NCBI GenBank assembly: GCA_964383915.1
Contig: CAYLJE010000007.1
Span: 1 to 43,519 of the forward strand
DNA from: DRPN01 sp964383915
GTDB taxonomy: Bacteria > Bacteroidota > Bacteroidia > Bacteroidales > VadinHA17
DNA: 43,519 nt
Direction: 5' to 3'
Below, one piece after another: positions 16,251-25,411 of the stretch (position 1 is its first letter; each line of letters begins with the position of its first letter). The position numbers and the translations under genes are program-made. Below the pieces are notes generated by a model, which saw nothing but the letters and a program-made list of their open reading frames with translations, searched no databases and had not been told where the DNA came from.

Positions 16251-18200
16251 CTATGGTTTTACAGGTGATTTAGGTAAGGTAAAATGGAAAGATGTTCCTT
16301 TTCCCTTATGGCTGACAACCCGGATTTTTCCTCTGTTTTTTTCAATGAATTCTTTACAAAGTATAAGTCCCAGACCGGTTCCTTCCTCGTCCTCGGTTCC
16401 CCGGGTAGATATAGCGGATTCTATCTTAAAGATTTTATTTATCCTTTCGGGATCTATGCCGATCCCATTATCTTTTACTAAAACTTCGACGATCCTGTCT
16501 TTTTCGTAGGCATCTATCTTAACATAACCATTCTTGTTGGTGAACTTTATGGCATTACTGATCAGATTTCTAAAAATAGCACTCAGTAATTCTCTGTCCG
16601 CATAGGCCATGACTTCCTTGTTGATATGATTCATCAGATGGATATTCTTTATTTTGGCATTTTCCTTGTAAAAAGAGAGTATTTCAGTGACTAACTCTTT
16701 CAGGTAGATGTTTTCCGGATTATAGGACAACCTGCCTGTCTGGGCCTGGGTCCATTTCAGAAGATTGCTCAAGAGATTATACAACTTCATTGCTGATTCT
16801 TTGATCAGTGTTGCATATTTTTTTATTTCATCGTCGGATAGGTTGTCAAGATCTGTGATTAACAACTCAGAGAGACCCAGTAAGGGTTGGAACGGATTGA
16901 TCAGGTCATGGGCAATAATGGAAAAAAATTTATCTTTGGTCTGATTCAAAGAAAGAAGGCTTTTTTCTGATTCAAAGAGTTTCTGGTTTGCTTCTTGTAA
17001 GGACAGGTTCCTAAAAGCAATCTCTTTCCTGTATAAGTAAAGTTTGCGGAATAAATACGTAATAATCAGAATAACCAACAGGATCAGGAGTAAAAAGAAA
17101 ATAAACTCAAGAACGCGCAGTTTTTCTTTTTTTAGGGTAAGCTCCTTGATCGTTTGATTTTGTTTGAAAGAACGTATCTGGTACTCCATATTCTGGGATT
17201 CAAACTCTGTTTGTAATCCTGAAATTTTATCATAGGCACGTTGCAAAAAGAGGGTATCGTTATACCGGCCATAAGTCCGAAGATATTGACAGGCATGATA
17301 ATAATCCTCTTTTTGTTTGTAGTATTGGGCCATGTTGATGAGGTAGTTCGTTAAAATATCCAGCTTGCCATATTTTTTGACCATGGCTCCTTCCTGTTTC
17401 AACGTGATATAGGCAAGATCCGTTTTCCTGGTATCTAAATAAATCATGGATACATTATCCAATGCTGAAATAATTTTTAATGTGTCTCTTGCTCCGTTTG
17501 CCAGAGCCAGACATCTTTTGTAATTCTTTAAAGCCCGTCTGTAATCTTTCTGGGCGTGGTAAATTCCTCCGATATTCAAATAAGCACCGGCTAATAATTT
17601 CTTATCGTTTTTTTTCTTGTCATATTCAAGTGTCCTGATCCCCCAATACAAAGCTTTGGTCCAGTCTTTTTTATCCCAGTAATAAATACTCATATTGTTA
17701 TAATTGGCTCCTATATTCTTGGTAATCCCTAATTTCGTCTTTAAATCAATGGATTTCTGGTTGTATTTGATCGCATTATGGTAGTCCTGGTTGGCCATGT
17801 AAGTGACAGCCAGGTTTGTGTATGAAGAAGCAATCCCGGCAGAATCATGAATGTTTTCCCTGATCTTTAGTCCTTCAATGATGTAGAGTGTGGCTTTTTC
17901 AAAGTTATTAAAATAGTAATGGATTGTTCCAAGCCGGTTATAAGCTTCTGCTCTGGCCTTTATATTCTGTATGCTGTCAGCAAGGGCTACAGCTTTTAAC
18001 GCAAGACGCATGCTTTCCGATAAGGATGATAACAAATAATATTTTGAAAGTTCAGTGTAGATATAAACTTTTTCTGTATCATCCGAAGTTTGAAGTTTTT
18101 TCACCAGACTGTCAGCAAATGAATCAGTTCCAGAACTATGCCGACAGCCAAATAACAGAAGCAGACCTAAAAAAAATATTTTCAGAGGTATTTGTTTCAT
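16251..18200 (-). CDS. TPR-containing sensor histidine kinase lipoprotein (xseA-proximal)
   Basis: This is a 649-residue paralogue of the downstream kinase, with the same order of parts. The N-terminus is lipoprotein-like (LLLFGC, Cys at residue 19). TPR repeats follow, several with the AxAYNRLGTIHYYF or GANYNNMSIYYWDKKDW pattern. A membrane helix comes next (FIFFLLLILLVILIITYLF). HisKA has IIAHDLINPFQPLLGLSELL, and the ATPase has NLISNAIKFTN, DNGIGI and GTGLGLILCKEF. If the Cys is lipidated, the sensor domain would be tethered at both ends, which is unusual; the Cys may only mark the end of a signal sequence. A 66-bp gap with a -7 element separates it from xseA, so the kinase pair plus xseB may be expressed separately from xseA. 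Confidence 0.9.
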   Translation of the reverse strand: MKQIPLKIFFLGLLLLFGCRHSSGTDSFADSLVKKLQTSDDTEKVYIYTELSKYYLLSSLSESMRLALKAVALADSIQNIKARAEAYNRLGTIHYYFNNFEKATLYIIEGLKIRENIHDSAGIASSYTNLAVTYMANQDYHNAIKYNQKSIDLKTKLGITKNIGANYNNMSIYYWDKKDWTKALYWGIRTLEYDKKKNDKKLLAGAYLNIGGIYHAQKDYRRALKNYKRCLALANGARDTLKIISALDNVSMIYLDTRKTDLAYITLKQEGAMVKKYGKLDILTNYLINMAQYYKQKEDYYHACQYLRTYGRYNDTLFLQRAYDKISGLQTEFESQNMEYQIRSFKQNQTIKELTLKKEKLRVLEFIFFLLLILLVILIITYLFRKLYLYRKEIAFRNLSLQEANQKLFESEKSLLSLNQTKDKFFSIIAHDLINPFQPLLGLSELLITDLDNLSDDEIKKYATLIKESAMKLYNLLSNLLKWTQAQTGRLSYNPENIYLKELVTEILSFYKENAKIKNIHLMNHINKEVMAYADRELLSAIFRNLISNAIKFTNKNGYVKIDAYEKDRIVEVLVKDNGIGIDPERINKIFKIESAISTRGTEDEEGTGLGLILCKEFIEKNRGKIRVVSHKGKGTSFHFTLPKSPVKP

Positions 18201-18233
18201 TTCAAATGAAGAGCTCTATTGTATTTCTATACG

Positions 18234-18241
18234 CAAAAATA
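18234..18241 (-). promoter_or_regulatory. Putative promoter -7 element for the kinase pair and xseB
   Basis: CAAAAATA on the plus strand reads TATTTTTG on the minus strand (TAnnTTTG). It lies in the short gap between xseA and the first kinase. The -33 part is not clear. If used, it separates kinase-xseB expression from xseA. Confidence 0.4.
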
Positions 18242-18266
18242 GGAGAAGTGTTTTATCATACTAAAA

Positions 18267-19643
18267 CTATTTTATTATCCTGCTTTTTATATCTCCAGCT
18301 AAAAGTTTGGTATGAATAACATCCCCTGTTTTGACAGTGGCCGGGTCTTTTATGGCATGTCCCTGTAACCGTGTAATAGAATAACCACGCCTCAGAATAT
18401 TCATGGGATCGAGGTAGGACAAACTCTTTTGTGAAACATCAAGATACTGTTTTTTTTCCAACAGATATCTTCGGGCAACGTTGGTGATTTCTCCGGAATA
18501 TTTTTCCGGTTTTTGTTTATGCCATTCGATATAATCGTGTATGCTCCTTATTAGTTCCCGGACATATTGGGTGCGTTCATTCTTTTTTTCATGCCGGTTG
18601 TTTTCGGAAAGATAAAATAGTTTCTGCCGGATCCTGTCAAGTAAGTGGGTGTGAATGCCTAATTGTTTTTGCAACAGACTTTTTATCTTATAAACATTAT
18701 GTTCCAACAGATTATTTTGTCTGAAAAGAATATCTTGTATCCTTTGGTAAATAGCTTCTGATACCTCATGTATTCTCTCCTCAAAAGTCATCATCCTGTC
18801 AAGGATGAATGCAGCCACTGCTGTAGGTGTTTTAAGATTGGTATAAGCTACCAGGTCAGCTACCGTTTCATCTTTTTCGTGTCCTATGCCCGTAAGAATA
18901 GGAAGAGGGAGTTGGGCCATGTGTGCAGATAAACGGTAATTATCAAAACATCCCAGGTCGGCCTGGGATCCTCCTCCCCGGATAATAACCACCAGATCAA
19001 AATTCTGTTCCCGGGAATATATTTTTTCCAAAGCCCGGATGAGTGTATCTTCGGCATCTTTCCCCTGCATGACGGCAGGAAACAATACCAGATCAAAAGA
19101 ATATCCCTGTGGATTATGCGTTAGCTGATGGACAAAGTCCTGATAACCGGCAGCTGTCTCTGAAGAAATGATGGCAATTCGCTGGGGTACCAACGGAAAA
19201 GGAAGTTGCCTGTTCATGTCAAAAATTCCTTCTTTCCGGAGCCGTTCAATAATTTTTTTACGTTTCAGTGCCATTTCACCAATGGTAAATCCCGGATCTA
19301 TATCTTTGATAGTCAGTGAAAGGCCATATACTTCATGAAAAGAAACGACAACCTGAAGAAGCACTTTTATCCCTGTTGTCAGTGGTCTTCCTGCGGTTGT
19401 TTCAAAATAAGGTTTCAGAAGTCTGAAAGTGTAAGCCCAGATCGTGGCTCTGGCTTTGGCTAGTGGCAGATCATTATCCGGGCCCTTTTCAATAAGTTCC
19501 AGGTAACAGTGTCCGCTGGCATTGATTTTCATCTCACTGATCTCGGCGATAACCCAATAAGGATGTTGGAAATGGTTCTCGACTGTTTCCCGGATTAAAC
19601 CGTTTAGCTCCGAGAGTGTCAGTTTTTCCTGCGTTGTCATCAT
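18267..19643 (-). CDS. xseA: Exodeoxyribonuclease VII large subunit
   Basis: This is the 458-residue catalytic subunit of exonuclease VII, near the length of E. coli XseA. The N-terminal OB fold begins LTLSELNGLIRETVENHF and continues YWVIAEISEMK. The catalytic core shows RIAIISSETAAGYQDFVHQL, VVIIRGGGSQADLGCFDNY and ILTGIGHEKDETVADLVAYT. PTAVAAFI and a long coiled helical region for XseB binding follow. The start codon overlaps the stop of the subtilase gene by one base (TAATG), so translation may be coupled to it. xseB is not adjacent: two sensor kinases lie between. Confidence 0.95.
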   Translation of the reverse strand: MMTTQEKLTLSELNGLIRETVENHFQHPYWVIAEISEMKINASGHCYLELIEKGPDNDLPLAKARATIWAYTFRLLKPYFETTAGRPLTTGIKVLLQVVVSFHEVYGLSLTIKDIDPGFTIGEMALKRKKIIERLRKEGIFDMNRQLPFPLVPQRIAIISSETAAGYQDFVHQLTHNPQGYSFDLVLFPAVMQGKDAEDTLIRALEKIYSREQNFDLVVIIRGGGSQADLGCFDNYRLSAHMAQLPLPILTGIGHEKDETVADLVAYTNLKTPTAVAAFILDRMMTFEERIHEVSEAIYQRIQDILFRQNNLLEHNVYKIKSLLQKQLGIHTHLLDRIRQKLFYLSENNRHEKKNERTQYVRELIRSIHDYIEWHKQKPEKYSGEITNVARRYLLEKKQYLDVSQKSLSYLDPMNILRRGYSITRLQGHAIKDPATVKTGDVIHTKLLAGDIKSRIIK

Positions 19644-21265
19644 TATTTAACTTTAATGATCGGAATGGCGGCTGAAAATTGTCCTGAATGAACCTGTAAA
19701 ATATATAATCCTGAAGATATACAATTTTTAAGATATAGTGGAATGATTCGGGTATTTTCCATTTGATTACCAAAAGTCCTGTCATAAATTGTTTTTCCGT
19801 TAAGATCATAAATACATATTTGTATCTTATCCTGAGTAGAAATTTTAATAGCCAACGTAACATGATCGATGAAAGGATTGGGGTACACCAGATAAGGATG
19901 GTGAGTGGAGAGTTGTTTGGATACTCTTAACCGGGTATAGGCAAGCAGGTAATCAGGAATCCCATAGCCTATGATATTGTTTGGATGTAAGAAAGAATTT
20001 GCACTTTCACGTACGATGCGGATAATCTCCTGTGCTTTTGCGTCGGGGAAGGCTTGCCACAGGCAGGCTGTCATGCCGCTGATCAGAGGAGCAGAAAAAG
20101 AGGTTCCGTTACCCTGCATGAGGCCTCCGTTAGATCCCTGGAAGAGAACATGAACGCCCATGGCGCTGACATCTGGTTTTATACGTCCGTCGGCAGAGGG
20201 ACCAACAGAAGAAAAGTATGCAGGAATACCTGTGGAGTCAGTAGCCCCTACCGCCAGGATACTATCGGCATCAGCAGGGGAGATAATGTAATGCCAGGCA
20301 TTTGATCTTTCATTGCCAGCGCTGGCTACAACAATCATACCCCGCCGGGCAGCCATTGTGGCAGCCCGTGCTACCATGGTAGTACGACCATCCAGGTCAT
20401 GATAAGTATGGTTCATGGCCGGGTCGTCAAAAACGGAATATCCCAGCGAGGTACTGATAATATCTGCTCCCACGCTGTCGGCAAATTCTGCCCCGGCAGT
20501 CCAGAAATCTTCTTCAATGGGATACTCGCTACCGGCGTCTTCTGTACGTAGCAACCAATAACCGGCTGCGGGAGCTGATCCGATAAGGCGTCCCGGAATA
20601 TTCCCGGCAAGAACACTCAGGACATTCATGCCATGCGTATGATCATCATAAACCAAATCGTTTCCGGTAACAAAATCCCTGGTACCCAGGATCTGACCTT
20701 TCATACGGATACTATCAAAGGCAGGAAGCATGTTGACATGGTAAAATCCGGCATCCAGAACAGCAATAACCATCTCTTTGCCTGTAAAACCCAGACTGTG
20801 AAGGGCATCTCCCTGTAACAGGTGTAGTTGTGCCAGGGATGTATTTGTGCCGGATTTTACTGCTGATGTGTTCCATTTTACGATGGTGGATTTTTTGGCA
20901 GATGCCGGTTTCACCAAAAGAATATCCTGAACGAATGATAACTTGTTGAGGGTGTCTGTTAACAGATTGTCATCCGTATATACTGTGATAGTATTGAACC
21001 ATCGTGACCGGCAGAGGATTTTTAAACCCAGGGAACGCAGGCTGTCTACGTAATCAGGAGATACCGGCAGATCTTCTGCTGTGACCGGGATATTCTGCCT
21101 GTTTCGACGTTGCAGAGCCCTGTATGATAAAAAAGCTTCGGGCCGGGCGAGGGAATAAGGGGTTCCTTTTTTGTCTGATAAGTGAATAGTGTAAATGCCG
21201 GGACCCTGCCCTTTTGCCAGGATGGTGAAAGAGAAAAATACAAAACCAAAGATCAGTCTGGTCAT
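19643..21265 (-). CDS. T9SS-exported S8 (subtilisin-like) serine peptidase
   Basis: This is a 540-residue secreted protease. After a signal peptide (MTRLIFGFVFFSFTILAKGQ) comes a propeptide-like region to about residue 150. The S8 catalytic triad follows: Asp171 in VIAVLDAGFY, His211 in HGMNVLSVLAG and Ser389 in GTSFSAPLISG, with the oxyanion Asn318 in VVASAGNE. The Asp motif is DAG instead of the usual DSG/DTG, which is tolerated in the family. The last ~80 residues (VYPNPFIDHV, LNGKTIYDR, GLYILQV) are a type A T9SS sorting domain, so the protein should cross the outer membrane and be surface-attached or released. The gene heads a minus-strand cluster running directly into xseA; no functional link is obvious. 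Confidence 0.93.
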   Translation of the reverse strand: MTRLIFGFVFFSFTILAKGQGPGIYTIHLSDKKGTPYSLARPEAFLSYRALQRRNRQNIPVTAEDLPVSPDYVDSLRSLGLKILCRSRWFNTITVYTDDNLLTDTLNKLSFVQDILLVKPASAKKSTIVKWNTSAVKSGTNTSLAQLHLLQGDALHSLGFTGKEMVIAVLDAGFYHVNMLPAFDSIRMKGQILGTRDFVTGNDLVYDDHTHGMNVLSVLAGNIPGRLIGSAPAAGYWLLRTEDAGSEYPIEEDFWTAGAEFADSVGADIISTSLGYSVFDDPAMNHTYHDLDGRTTMVARAATMAARRGMIVVASAGNERSNAWHYIISPADADSILAVGATDSTGIPAYFSSVGPSADGRIKPDVSAMGVHVLFQGSNGGLMQGNGTSFSAPLISGMTACLWQAFPDAKAQEIIRIVRESANSFLHPNNIIGYGIPDYLLAYTRLRVSKQLSTHHPYLVYPNPFIDHVTLAIKISTQDKIQICIYDLNGKTIYDRTFGNQMENTRIIPLYLKNCISSGLYILQVHSGQFSAAIPIIKVK

Positions 21266-21303
21266 TATTTCATGGATATTGACTGGAATAAAAGAACCGA
21301 TGG

Positions 21304-22125
21304 CTATTTACGTAAACTATTGATGCCGTATTCTTCAGGATCTTTAAACTTTCCTTTGTTTTTTTCCAGTGAGTCAAGCAGTGCATTTTGCTCTTTGGTA
21401 AGTTCTTTCGCGTTCTCTGCTATTCCGTTTTTATAATGGATGATTTGTATCACTTTGCCATCCTTGTTATACAGATACCATGGACCGTTCCGGCTGTTTT
21501 GTTTATAAAAGCCTGCTATTTGTTTCTTCCTGTTGAGGGAATAAATGATAAAATCGCCCTCCAATTTATTGTTTACATAAGTAGCTTGTAACTTGGGGAT
21601 ACCTTCCGGGAAAAATTGAGACCATATGCCCTCTTTGATACCGTTAGAAAAACCAAGAATCTCAGCTGTATCTCCTGACGCATAGAATTTAATACTTAGC
21701 CCATCTTTTAGACCATTGTTGTAATGTTCAATGTAAGAGAGCGTGCCTTCATAAAATGAATAATAACGCCATTTTCCGATTTTTTTTCTATGGAAATATT
21801 GTCCTTTTGCCGCAAGTGTCCCGTTTCTGTAATAAAAAATGATATCTACCGTATCATCTTTTGGATGATAATACATTCTTGATTTTAATGATCCGTCGTC
21901 ATAGAAACGCATAAAATCTCCCACAGGTTTTCCATTGACAAAATAACCACGGTACAGGAGTTTTCCGTTATGATCGTATTTTTTCCAGTATCCTTGTTTT
22001 TTGCCTCTGTCGTTAGTTCTGTTAAAAAGAGTATCCGCAGGTTGTTCGGCTTGTGCTGTCGTAGAAGGGATAGCCTGCAATAACAGGAAGAAAGAAGAAG
22101 TAATAATGATCAGGTAGAGTTTCAA
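21304..22125 (-). CDS. Exported MORN-repeat (YwqK-like) protein
   Basis: This is a 273-residue protein with a signal peptide (MKLYLIIITSSFFLLLQAI). It then has repeated MORN-variant units of the type GYWKKYDHNGKLLYRGYFVNG, each ~22 residues with the G-x-W/D-x-x-Y-x-x-(D/N)G pattern. A short basic tail follows. Similar proteins are annotated as YwqK-family antitoxins, but no toxin partner is visible and the exported location makes a toxin-antitoxin role unlikely. It may be a periplasmic or surface protein of unknown function. It ends 38 bp before the subtilase start on the same strand and lies downstream of the dnaK terminator. Confidence 0.8.
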   Translation of the reverse strand: MKLYLIIITSSFFLLLQAIPSTTAQAEQPADTLFNRTNDRGKKQGYWKKYDHNGKLLYRGYFVNGKPVGDFMRFYDDGSLKSRMYYHPKDDTVDIIFYYRNGTLAAKGQYFHRKKIGKWRYYSFYEGTLSYIEHYNNGLKDGLSIKFYASGDTAEILGFSNGIKEGIWSQFFPEGIPKLQATYVNNKLEGDFIIYSLNRKKQIAGFYKQNSRNGPWYLYNKDGKVIQIIHYKNGIAENAKELTKEQNALLDSLEKNKGKFKDPEEYGINSLRK

Positions 22126-22189
22126 TTTATATTTTTTTTAAGGAAACGGGATTTTGGCTTTTTCATTTTTTAACGGTATAAAAATAATT

Positions 22190-22224
22190 AAAAAAAAGCT
22201 GTTCACGAATGAACAGCTTTTTTA
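22190..22224 (-). terminator. Rho-independent terminator of dnaK
   Basis: AGCTGTTCA (22197-22205) pairs perfectly with TGAACAGCT (22210-22218). On the minus strand a T run (A run 22191-22197 on plus) follows the stem. It lies about 25 bp after the dnaK stop. The T run on the other side makes it potentially bidirectional. Confidence 0.85.
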
Positions 22225-22246
22225 AATTATCAAAAGATGTCAGGAT

Positions 22247-24166
22247 TTATTTAACTTCTTCAAAATCTACGTCTGTTACTTCATCGTCCTTACCTTTTGC
22301 TTTTGCTTTTGCTTTTTCTTCCTGACTTCCCTTATCGGCTGAAGAATCGTGGGCACTTGTTGTTTGGCCGGATTTGTACATTTCTTCACTGGCTTCCTGC
22401 CAGGCGGCATTCAGCTCAGTGGTAGCATTATCCATAGCAGACAGATCTTCATTTTTATGTGCATTTTTCAGGTCTTCCAGTGCTTTTTGGATTCTTTCTT
22501 TTTTATTAGCGGGTAATTTATCACCAAACTCTTTCAGTTGTTTTTCAGACTGGAAAATCAGACTGTCAGCCGCATTTAATTTATCTATCCGTTCTTTGGC
22601 TTTTTTATCGCTTTCTTCATTGACTTTGGCTTCTTCCTTCATTTTCTTGATTTCATCGTCTGTCAGCCCTGAAGAAGCTTCGATCCTTATTTTCTGTTCT
22701 TTACCAGTGCCTTTGTCTTTGGCTGAAACGTTCAGTATGCCGTTGGCGTCAATATCGAATGTTACTTCGATCTGTGGAATGCCTCTGGGGGCAGGTGGTA
22801 TTCCGTCCAGATGAAAACGGCCGATGGTTTTGTTGTCATTAGCCATGGGTCTTTCTCCCTGGAGAACATGTATTTCAACGGAAGGCTGATTATCTGCAGC
22901 TGTCGTGAAAGTTTCCGTTTTCTTGGTGGGGATGGTGGTATTGGCTTCAATCAGTTTGGTCATCACCCCACCCAGGGTTTCAATACCCAGAGACAAGGGG
23001 GTTACGTCCAGTAACAAAACATCCTTTACTTCTCCGGTAAGGACACCTCCCTGAATAGCAGCTCCAACAGCTACTACTTCATCAGGGTTTACACCTTTTG
23101 ACGGGGCTTTACCGAAAAATTCCTGTACTTTCTGTTGTACAATAGGAATACGTGTGGATCCACCTACCAGCAGTACTTCATCAATGTCTGAGGTGGAAAG
23201 TCCGGCATCCTTTAGTGCAATCTTACAGGGGGCAATAACTTTTTGAATGTAACGATCAATCAGTTTTTCAAATTGCGCCCTTGTGAGTGTTTTCACCAGG
23301 TGCTTGGGGATCCCATCTACCGGCATAATATAAGGAAGGTTTATCTCCGTTGAGGTAGCGCTGGATAATTCAATCTTTGCTTTTTCAGCAGCTTCTTTCA
23401 GGCGCTGCAGAGCCATGGGGTCTCTACGGAGGTCAATATTTTCGTCTTTTTTAAATTGATCCGCCAGCCAGTTGATAATGGTCTGATCAAAATCATCACC
23501 TCCCAAATGGGTGTCTCCATTGGTTGATTTTACTTCGAAGACCCCATCTCCCAGCTCCAGAATGGAGATATCAAAAGTCCCGCCCCCAAGATCGAAAACA
23601 GCCACTTTCATGTCTTTTCCTTTTTTATCCAGCCCGTAAGCCAGGGAGGCTGCCGTAGGCTCATTGATAATCCTGCGCACTTTTAACCCTGCAATTTCTC
23701 CTGCCTCTTTGGTGGCTTGTCGCTGAGAATCATTAAAATAGGCGGGGACTGTAATGACGGCTTCCGTAACTTCCTGTCCCAGGTAATCTTCTGCTGTTTT
23801 TTTCATCTTTTGCAGTACCATGGCAGAAATTTCCTGTGGAGAATATAAACGGTCGTCAATTTTTACCCTCGGTGTATTATTTTCTCCTTTAATTACTTCA
23901 TAAGATAATCGTTTGATTTCTTCGGCAACCTGGTTATATGTTTCACCCATCAGACGTTTGATGGAATAAACCGTTTTCCTGGCATTCGTAATAGCCTGTC
24001 TTTTTGCCGGATCCCCGATTTTACGTTCTCCGTTTTCCACAAATGCTACCACAGACGGCGTGGTCCGTTTGCCCTCACTGTTGGGTATCACAACAGGTTC
24101 ATTCCCTTCCATAACAGCAACACACGAATTCGTAGTTCCTAAGTCGATTCCAATTATTTTACTCAT
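22247..24166 (-). CDS. dnaK: Molecular chaperone DnaK (Hsp70)
   Basis: This 639-residue cytoplasmic chaperone folds and protects nascent or stress-damaged proteins with DnaJ and GrpE. It begins MSKIIGIDLGTTNSCVAVMEG, the Hsp70 ATPase signature. It continues with VFDLGGGTFDISILE, VLLVGGSTRIPIVQ, the DLGGG/GGSTR phosphate loops and the substrate-binding domain (LLDVTPLSLGIETLGGV). The C-terminus ends TDVDFEEVK, close to the usual EVKD tail. Length is standard. dnaJ and grpE are not adjacent, unlike in many other phyla. It has its own terminator. The upstream region is long and no CIRCE repeat (HrcA operator) was seen. Confidence 0.98.
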   Translation of the reverse strand: MSKIIGIDLGTTNSCVAVMEGNEPVVIPNSEGKRTTPSVVAFVENGERKIGDPAKRQAITNARKTVYSIKRLMGETYNQVAEEIKRLSYEVIKGENNTPRVKIDDRLYSPQEISAMVLQKMKKTAEDYLGQEVTEAVITVPAYFNDSQRQATKEAGEIAGLKVRRIINEPTAASLAYGLDKKGKDMKVAVFDLGGGTFDISILELGDGVFEVKSTNGDTHLGGDDFDQTIINWLADQFKKDENIDLRRDPMALQRLKEAAEKAKIELSSATSTEINLPYIMPVDGIPKHLVKTLTRAQFEKLIDRYIQKVIAPCKIALKDAGLSTSDIDEVLLVGGSTRIPIVQQKVQEFFGKAPSKGVNPDEVVAVGAAIQGGVLTGEVKDVLLLDVTPLSLGIETLGGVMTKLIEANTTIPTKKTETFTTAADNQPSVEIHVLQGERPMANDNKTIGRFHLDGIPPAPRGIPQIEVTFDIDANGILNVSAKDKGTGKEQKIRIEASSGLTDDEIKKMKEEAKVNEESDKKAKERIDKLNAADSLIFQSEKQLKEFGDKLPANKKERIQKALEDLKNAHKNEDLSAMDNATTELNAAWQEASEEMYKSGQTTSAHDSSADKGSQEEKAKAKAKGKDDEVTDVDFEEVK

Positions 24167-24595
24167 AAGTTTCAGTTTTTATTTTGTTTATTTTTTTTGA
24201 GTTTTCAGAATATTTCGTTTGTTATACTCAAGCATTATGCCAGTTTAAAATATCTGATCGTGTTTTGATATCCTGACGGAAAGTTTTTTTTAACAAATGG
24301 ACTGTCTTATGTTTGTAATATGGATACAAATGTTTGTCAGACACGTTGCAATATAAAGAATATCAATTAGATATGCAAAAATAGAAGAGATGTTAATCTC
24401 TATGGAATTTAAAAAATATTTTTTAAAAGTGAATTTTTCTTCCATTATTTTTGATGTGTCCGGAACTGTTTTTTAAATGACAAAAAGGCAGTTGTCTGAG
24501 ATATATGATTGAAAGAAGGAATAAGTCAAAAAAAATTTCCTTGTTTTTCAGGATAACTTCGTAGCTTTGTGGTAAGTATTTAATCATAATAAGCC
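24167..24595. promoter_or_regulatory. Divergent dnaK-panB intergenic region
   Basis: This 429-bp AT-rich spacer has no credible gene. For panB it holds TTG 24541-24543 and TAGCTTTG 24562-24569, 18 bp apart, ending 26 bp before the start codon. For dnaK the best -7 match is on the minus strand at 24376-24383 (TATTTTTG). That would give a leader of about 200 nt. An inverted repeat TTTGTA-N7-TACAAA at 24312-24330 lies inside that leader. No CIRCE element (TTAGCACTC-N9-GAGTGCTAA) is present. Confidence 0.5.
24541..24569 (+). promoter_or_regulatory. panB promoter
   Basis: TTG at 24541-24543 and TAGCTTTG at 24562-24569 (TAnnTTTG) are spaced by 18 bp. The predicted transcription start near 24575 leaves a leader of about 20 nt before ATG 24596. 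Confidence 0.6.
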
Positions 24596-25411
24596 ATGTC
24601 ATTATATAAACAGGTCAAACGGGTCACCACACATGTACTGAATGAAATGAAATTACGTGGTGAAAAAATTGCTATGCTGACAGCTTATGACTATTCTTTT
24701 GCCAGGATTGTTGATGAAGCGGAAATTGATGCCATTCTGGTAGGGGATTCTGCTTCTAACGTGATGGCCGGTTATGAGACGACGCTGCCGATCACACTGG
24801 ATAATATGATTTATCATGCAGCTTCAGTTGTTCGGGCGGTAAAGAGAGCTTTGGTGATAGTGGATATGCCTTTTGGTACCTATCAGGGGAATTCCAAGGA
24901 GGCACTGTCATCTGCTATTCGTATCATGAAAGAGACAGGGGCACATGCTGTGAAGATGGAAGGAGGACGTGAGATTATTGAGTCGGTAGAACGTATTCTT
25001 TCTGCCGGGATACCAGTGATGGGACATCTGGGGCTAACACCTCAGTCCATTCATAAATTTGGGACTTACGTGGTACGTGCCAGGGATGAGGAGGAGGCGC
25101 AGAAACTGGTGGAGGATGCTTTGCTTCTGGAAAAAACCGGATGTTTTGCCGTTGTGCTGGAAAAAGTGCCTGCTTCACTGGGAGCCAAAGTGGCGTCTGA
25201 CCTGAAAATACCTGTGATTGGTATCGGAGCAGGCGCAGAAGTGGATGGCCAGGTGCTGGTGTTACATGACATGTTAGGAATTACGCAGGAGTTTTCCCCG
25301 CGTTTCCTCCGGCGTTATCATAATCTTAATGAAGAAATCAGCGGGGCGGTGAAAGCTTATATCCATGATGTAAGGACTGTGGATTTTCCCAATGAAAGGG
25401 AACAATATTGA
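24596..25411 (+). CDS. panB: 3-methyl-2-oxobutanoate hydroxymethyltransferase (ketopantoate hydroxymethyltransferase)
   Basis: PanB transfers a hydroxymethyl group from 5,10-methylene-tetrahydrofolate to 2-oxoisovalerate, the first committed step of pantothenate (vitamin B5, CoA precursor) synthesis. The 271-residue protein shows KIAMLTAYDYSFARIVDEA, VGDSASNVMAGYETTLPIT (metal and substrate site), VVDMPFGTYQ, AHAVKMEGG, VMGHLGLTPQSIHKFG and IGIGAGAEVDGQVLVLHDML. Length is normal. It is cytoplasmic. The stop lies 29 bp before the N gap; once the contig overlap is removed, the next gene starts about 32 bp further on, so the two probably form an operon. Confidence 0.96.
   Translation: MSLYKQVKRVTTHVLNEMKLRGEKIAMLTAYDYSFARIVDEAEIDAILVGDSASNVMAGYETTLPITLDNMIYHAASVVRAVKRALVIVDMPFGTYQGNSKEALSSAIRIMKETGAHAVKMEGGREIIESVERILSAGIPVMGHLGLTPQSIHKFGTYVVRARDEEEAQKLVEDALLLEKTGCFAVVLEKVPASLGAKVASDLKIPVIGIGAGAEVDGQVLVLHDMLGITQEFSPRFLRRYHNLNEEISGAVKAYIHDVRTVDFPNEREQY

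Noticed and set aside
21304..22125. Toxin-antitoxin role for the YwqK-like protein
   Set aside because: The protein has a signal peptide, no toxin gene is adjacent, and MORN repeats alone do not imply an antitoxin.
22374..22814. 146-codon plus-strand frame opposite dnaK
   Set aside because: It is antisense to a fully conserved dnaK coding region; Ser/Leu-rich frames are common opposite such genes.
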